Origin: Stomoxys calcitrans
Taxonomy: Eukaryota; Arthropoda; Insecta; Diptera; Muscidae
Direction of reading: 5' to 3'
Assembly: GCF_963082655.1 (NCBI RefSeq)
Contig: NC_081552.1
Coordinates: 53,359,947-53,423,946, forward strand
DNA: 64,000 nucleotides
The position numbers and the translations under genes are program-made. Positions 60,401-64,000 of the stretch are shown here, one piece after another. Numbering within the stretch: position 1 is the stretch's first letter; the number at the start of each line of letters is the position of its first letter. The notes under the pieces are model-generated. The model was not told where the DNA came from. It did not search any database and saw nothing but the letters and a program-made list of their open reading frames with translations.

Positions 60401-60553
60401 GACCGATTTGAACTATACTTGGCACAGTTATTGGATATCATAGGAAAACACGTCGTGCAAAATTTCATTCCAATCGGATAAGAATTGCGCACTCTAGAGG
60501 CTCAAGAAGTCAAGACCCAAGATCGGTTTATATGGCAGCTATATCAAAACATG
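57416..60553. repeat. 1,569-bp tandem duplication, two near-identical copies
   Basis: 57416-58984 is repeated at 58985-60553. The unit comprises 54 bases of unique flank (TAAATTTTTGCTAAATTTTG...) plus most of a HelA element. Private variants (CGGTTAATATGG, ATAGGAAAACACG, CATATAGGATAATAATTG) recur at exactly 1,569 bases. I saw no difference between copies by eye. Confidence 0.92.
57470..58984 (-). mobile_element. HelA18, 5' end cut by the duplication
   Basis: 3' hairpin and eight units, ending at ATATCAAAACATG, where the second copy of the flank begins. The pre-array segment, microsatellite and 5' terminus (about 310 bases) are missing. Alternating unit types at 58430-58980 (ATTCTGATCGG with CACGCTAGAG, then ATTCCAATCGG with CACTCTAGAG) show a 306-base dimer pattern. 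Confidence 0.88.
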
Positions 60554-60865
60554 GACCGATATGGCCCATTTACAATACCAACCGACCTACACTAATAAGA
60601 AGTATTTGTGCAAAATTTCAAGCGGCTAGCTTTACTCCTTCGGAAGTTAGCGTGCTTTCGACAGACAGACGGACGGACGGACGGACGGACGGACGGACGG
60701 ACGGACGGACGGACGGACAGACGGACGGACATGGCTAGATCGACATAAAATGTCACGACGATCAAGAATATATATACTTTATGGGGTCTCAGACGAATAT
60801 TTCGAGTAGTTACAAACAGAATGACGAAATTAGTATACCTCCCATCTTATGGTGGAGGGTATAAA
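59039..60865 (-). mobile_element. HelA19, complete partner of HelA18
   Basis: Full-length minus-strand copy with a 71-bp GGAC/GACA tract (60660-60730) and the 5' terminus at 60850-60865, which abuts the tail of D14. It is the complete version; HelA18 is its partial duplicate. Confidence 0.88.
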
Positions 60866-61285
60866 AATCAATTTGTGTTGAACCGATTGTCTATAAATTT
60901 TCACAGAAGGTGTATAGTGGTCCCGTGGTGAAAATAGGGTACTAAATTTTTTGATATCTGAAGAGGGGGTGGGAGGGAAACTCTCCCCCTTACAACAATT
61001 TGTAGAAACGCCAGATCTCGGAGATGGGTGCTGAGATTTAAGCGAAATTTTGTATGCTCTCTTATAGTAACCAAAAAACATAAATTCGCATGGGGTTCCT
61101 AGGGGGACGCCCCAACACCAAAACCTACCAAATATATAAAAAGACCTATCACGACAATATGGGACTCAAATGAAAGGTATTTTAGATTAGAAAACGTATC
61201 TGACATCCAATTGTCGGACGAATACACTCCTAAGTCGGACATATTTATCGACCATGGCAATATGGGACTGAAATTAAAGGTATTT
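60866..61285 (-). mobile_element. Family D copy D14, tail and two units
   Basis: Tail with GAACCGATTGTCTATAAATT and CCAGATCTCGGAGATGGGTG, then two to three units, cut off at TATTTGCGACAAG. The AAC-rich stretch is shortened to CAATTTGTGTTG. Confidence 0.65.
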
Positions 61286-61528
61286 GCGACAAGATTATTG
61301 TCAACATACATGTGAAATATGGTCTGTATCGATCTATACCCTGATACATCTCCCATATAAACCGATCTCCCGGTTTTGCTTCTTGAGCACCTACAAGACG
61401 TAATTCTTATCCGAATGGACTGAAATATTACACAATGACTTCTACAATGTTTATCATTCAATTCATTTATGGTCCGAATCGCACTACATCTTGATATAGC
61501 TACAATAGCATAACAGTTTATATTCATT
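61286..61528 (+). mobile_element. HelA20, fragment
   Basis: Part of a HelA 3' zone: ACATACATGTGAAATATGGTC, CTCCCATATAAACCGATCTC, ACTTGATATAGC-like wording. It stops before the hairpin, where the D15 head begins. Confidence 0.65.
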
Positions 61529-63089
61529 ACTTGCCGAACCGGGCCCGCTCCGCTGCGCCTTCTTTTACTTTATATGGAACAAAATTATCCTTTGAATATT
61601 TATTTTTGACAATAAAAGAGCTTTTAATGATATACGAAAATAGTATGTGTATATCGCTCGAGCAACAATATAAATGCCTTATCTGAATGATAAGAATGCC
61701 CATATGATCCATATTGGTATATGACCGTTTAAGGTCATTTAAGTGTGGATGTTAGAAATGGATTCTGGGAAGGACCCCATGGTGGTGGTTCCCCAAACAC
61801 ATGGCCCAAAATTGGTTATCAAATTCGTGTTCTAATCTCAAATACCTTTCATTTGAGCAACATATTGGCATGGCCGAAAAATGTTTACCCATTGGGGGAT
61901 GTTTTGGGAAAGGTGTGATGCTCTAAATACATGGTCCTACATTTGGATATAAAATTCGTATTCTACTCCCACATACCTTTATTTGAGCCCCATATTGTGA
62001 TGGTCAGCAAAAAACTGGTGTTTGTGGAGTATTTTGGGAAAGGAGTAAACCCCCAGAAAATTGGTCCCGAAAGTGGGTATCAATTCTTGCTCTGTCCCCA
62101 ATACCTTTCATTTAAGCCCCACATTGGCATGGTCGGTAAATATGCTCGATTTGGAGGTGTTTTGGGAAGTGAGGTGGTCCCCTAAGCACTAAGCCCTGAA
62201 AATATATCAGCAACGTGCTCTATTCGCAAATATCTGTATATCATTTATTTGAACCCCACATTGTCATTGGCCTCAAAATTGGATATCGAATTCGTTTTCT
62301 AAACACCATTCATTTAAATCCATCATTGCAAAAGCCAGCAAATATGTCCGGTTCGGGGTATGAGCCCTTAAAACTATGAATATCGAGCTCCACTGGACCA
62401 AACACGCGGTCCCACATCTGGATATCAGATTCGTCTTCTACACTCAATTACCTTTTATTTAAGCCCCATATTGCCATGGTTAGTAAATAAGTCCTGTTTT
62501 GGGGGTATTTTGGGGAAGGGGTGGACCCTCAGAAACTCGGTCCCATATTTTGATATCAGATTCGTATTTTACTCGCAAATACCTTTCATTTGAGTCCCAT
62601 ATTGTCATGGTCGGTAAATATGTCCGTTTGAGGGGTGTTTTGGGGGTTGGGGTGGTCTCCCAAACTCTTAGTCCGACAATTGGATATCAGATACGTTTTC
62701 TAATCTTAAATACCTTTCATTTGAGACCAATATTGTCGTGATTGGTCTATATATATATATATATATTTGGTAAGTTTTGGGGGTGGGGCGGCCCCCGTAG
62801 GTACCCCATCAGAAATTTGGATACCAATTTATTGTTTTTAAATATTTGTGAGAGAGCACACAAAATTTGGCTTAAATCGCACCACCCATTTCCGAGATCT
62901 CGCATTTTTGAAAATTAGGGTAAAGGGGAGGGTCCACCCGCCTTCGGACATCAAAAAATGTAGTACCCTATTATCACCACGGGATCATTATGCACTATCT
63001 GGTAAAATTTCAAGAAAATCGGTTCAGCCGTTTCTGAGTCTATAAGGAACACACAAACAAACAAACCTACAATCAAACACAAATTGATT
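61529..63089 (+). mobile_element. Family D copy D15, nearly full length
   Basis: Head ACTTGCCGAACCGGGCCCGC, leader, about eight units, then the conserved tail (AAAATCGGTTCAGCCGTTTC, AAC-rich) ending in TTTTTATA at HelA21. A short (TA)n run lies near 62746-62766. Confidence 0.76.
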
Positions 63090-64000
63090 TTTATACCCTC
63101 CACCATAAGATGGGGGGTATACTAATTTCGTCATTCTGTTTGTAACTACTCGAAATATTCGTCTGAGACCCCATAAAGTATATATATTCTTGATCGTCGT
63201 GAAATTTTATGTCGATCTAGCCATGTCCGTTCGTCTGTCCGTCCGTCCGTCCGTCCGTCCGTCTGTCTGTCGAAAGCACGCTAACTTCCGAAGGAGTAAA
63301 GCTAGCCGCTTGAAATTTTGCACAAATACTTCTTATTAGTGTAGGTCGGTTGGTATTGTAAATGGGCCAAATCGGTCCATGTTTTGATATAGCTGCCATA
63401 TAAACCGATCTTGGGTCTTGACTACTTGAGCCTCTAGAGTGCAATTATCCGATTGGAATGAAATTTTGCACGACGTGTTTTGCTATGATATCCAACAACT
63501 GTGCCAAGTATAGTTCAAATCGGTCCATAACCTGATATAGCTGCCATATAAACCGATCTTGGGTCCTGACTTCTTGAGCCTCTAGCGTGCGCAATTCTTA
63601 TCCGATCAGAATGAAATTTTGCACGACGTGTTTTTTTATTATATCCAACAACTGCGCCAAGTATGGTTGAAATCGGTCAATAACCTGATATAGCTGCCAT
63701 ATAAACCGATCTTGGGTCTTGACTTCTTGAGCCTCTAGAGGGCGCAATTCCTATCAGATTTGGCTGAAATTTTGCATGACGTATTTTATTTTTACTTTCA
63801 ACAACTGTGTCAAATAAGATTCAAATCGGTTCATAACCTGATATAGCTGCCATATAAACCGATCTAGGATCTTGGCTTCTTGACCCCTAGAGGTCGCAAT
63901 TATTATTCGATATGCCTGAAATTTTGTACGACGGATCCTCTCATGACCATCAACAAACGTGTTTATTATGGTCTGAATCGGTCTATAGCCCGATGCAGAT
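63090..64000 (+). mobile_element. HelA21, runs off the window end
   Basis: 5' terminus TATACCCTCCACCATAAGAT, a GTCC tract (63226-63270) starting GTCCGTTCG, then about four units and part of the 3' zone. The 3' hairpin is outside the window. Confidence 0.86.

Noticed and set aside
2336..63444. Many 60-142-residue open frames with repeated words such as MAAISGYGPI or RSQDPRSVYMA
   Set aside because: They lie within HelA/HelB arrays whose 153-bp period is divisible by three, so any open stretch is repeated in frame as 51-residue blocks. They occur on both strands, differ between copies and stop at unit variants. Not genes.

Overview
The window looks like intergenic or intronic DNA from a large, repeat-rich fly genome. 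A calyptrate, probably muscid, fly fits best. The evidence is AT-rich DNA, short host-like islands, and dense copies of Helentron-type (DINE-1 / 'mini-me'-like) elements with GTCC/GTCT microsatellites. The species call is inference. I found no intact host gene, rRNA, CRISPR array or operon. By my tally about 52 of 64 kb is dispersed repeats.

Family codes used below. HelA, HelB and HelC are three related non-autonomous Helentron-like families. Each starts with a hairpin-prone TATACCC terminus, then has a tract read as TATATATTCTTGATC, then usually a (GTCC/GTCT)n microsatellite. The body is a tandem array of ~153-bp units. The 3' end carries a subterminal repeat complementary to the start, a TTCGGCCCGGCCGAA hairpin, and the tail ACTTGTT. 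Family D is an unclassified repeat of about 1.6-2.2 kb. It has a GC-rich head (CCGGGCCCGCTCCGCTGCG), a body of ~130-bp degenerate tandem units, and a conserved tail ending in an AAC-rich stretch plus TTTTTATA. D' is a diverged subfamily of D.

Layout. 1-5.3 kb: D1-HelA1-D2-HelA2. 5.3-7.1 kb: host-like DNA with a hairpin MITE. 7.1-9.6 kb: D3, a tRNA-derived SINE, D4. 9.6-10.8 kb: host-like. 10.8-17.2 kb: D5, HelB1, HelB2. 17.2-17.8 kb: a fold-back mariner derivative. 17.8-25.4 kb: HelB3, HelA3, D6-HelA4, a separate 129-bp tandem family, D' and HelA scraps. 25.5-34.6 kb: HelB4, a host-like island, HelC1, HelA6-A8, HelB5, and HelA9 carrying a second fold-back mariner. 34.6-40.1 kb: a possible exon remnant, then a broken LINE split by HelA11 and a SINE split by HelA12. 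40.1-51.3 kb: HelC2, HelA13, D', D copies, HelA14 nested in D12, and HelA15, the longest array. 51.3-53.2 kb: host-like DNA and a decayed mariner. 53.2-57.1 kb: HelA16/A17 convergent pair, HelB6, D13. 57.1-64 kb: a near-exact 1,569-bp tandem duplication of HelA18 into HelA19, then D14, D15-HelA21 running off the end.

Nothing here encodes a working transposase or reverse transcriptase. The elements must have been moved by proteins encoded elsewhere. The most informative features are natural 'before and after' pairs: HelA inside a LINE RT frame, HelA inside a SINE, and a mariner fold-back inside HelA. They give element boundaries, target preference and relative ages. Compensatory differences between HelA and HelB in the terminal repeats and in a hairpin inside the 153-bp unit suggest that base pairing in these elements is maintained.
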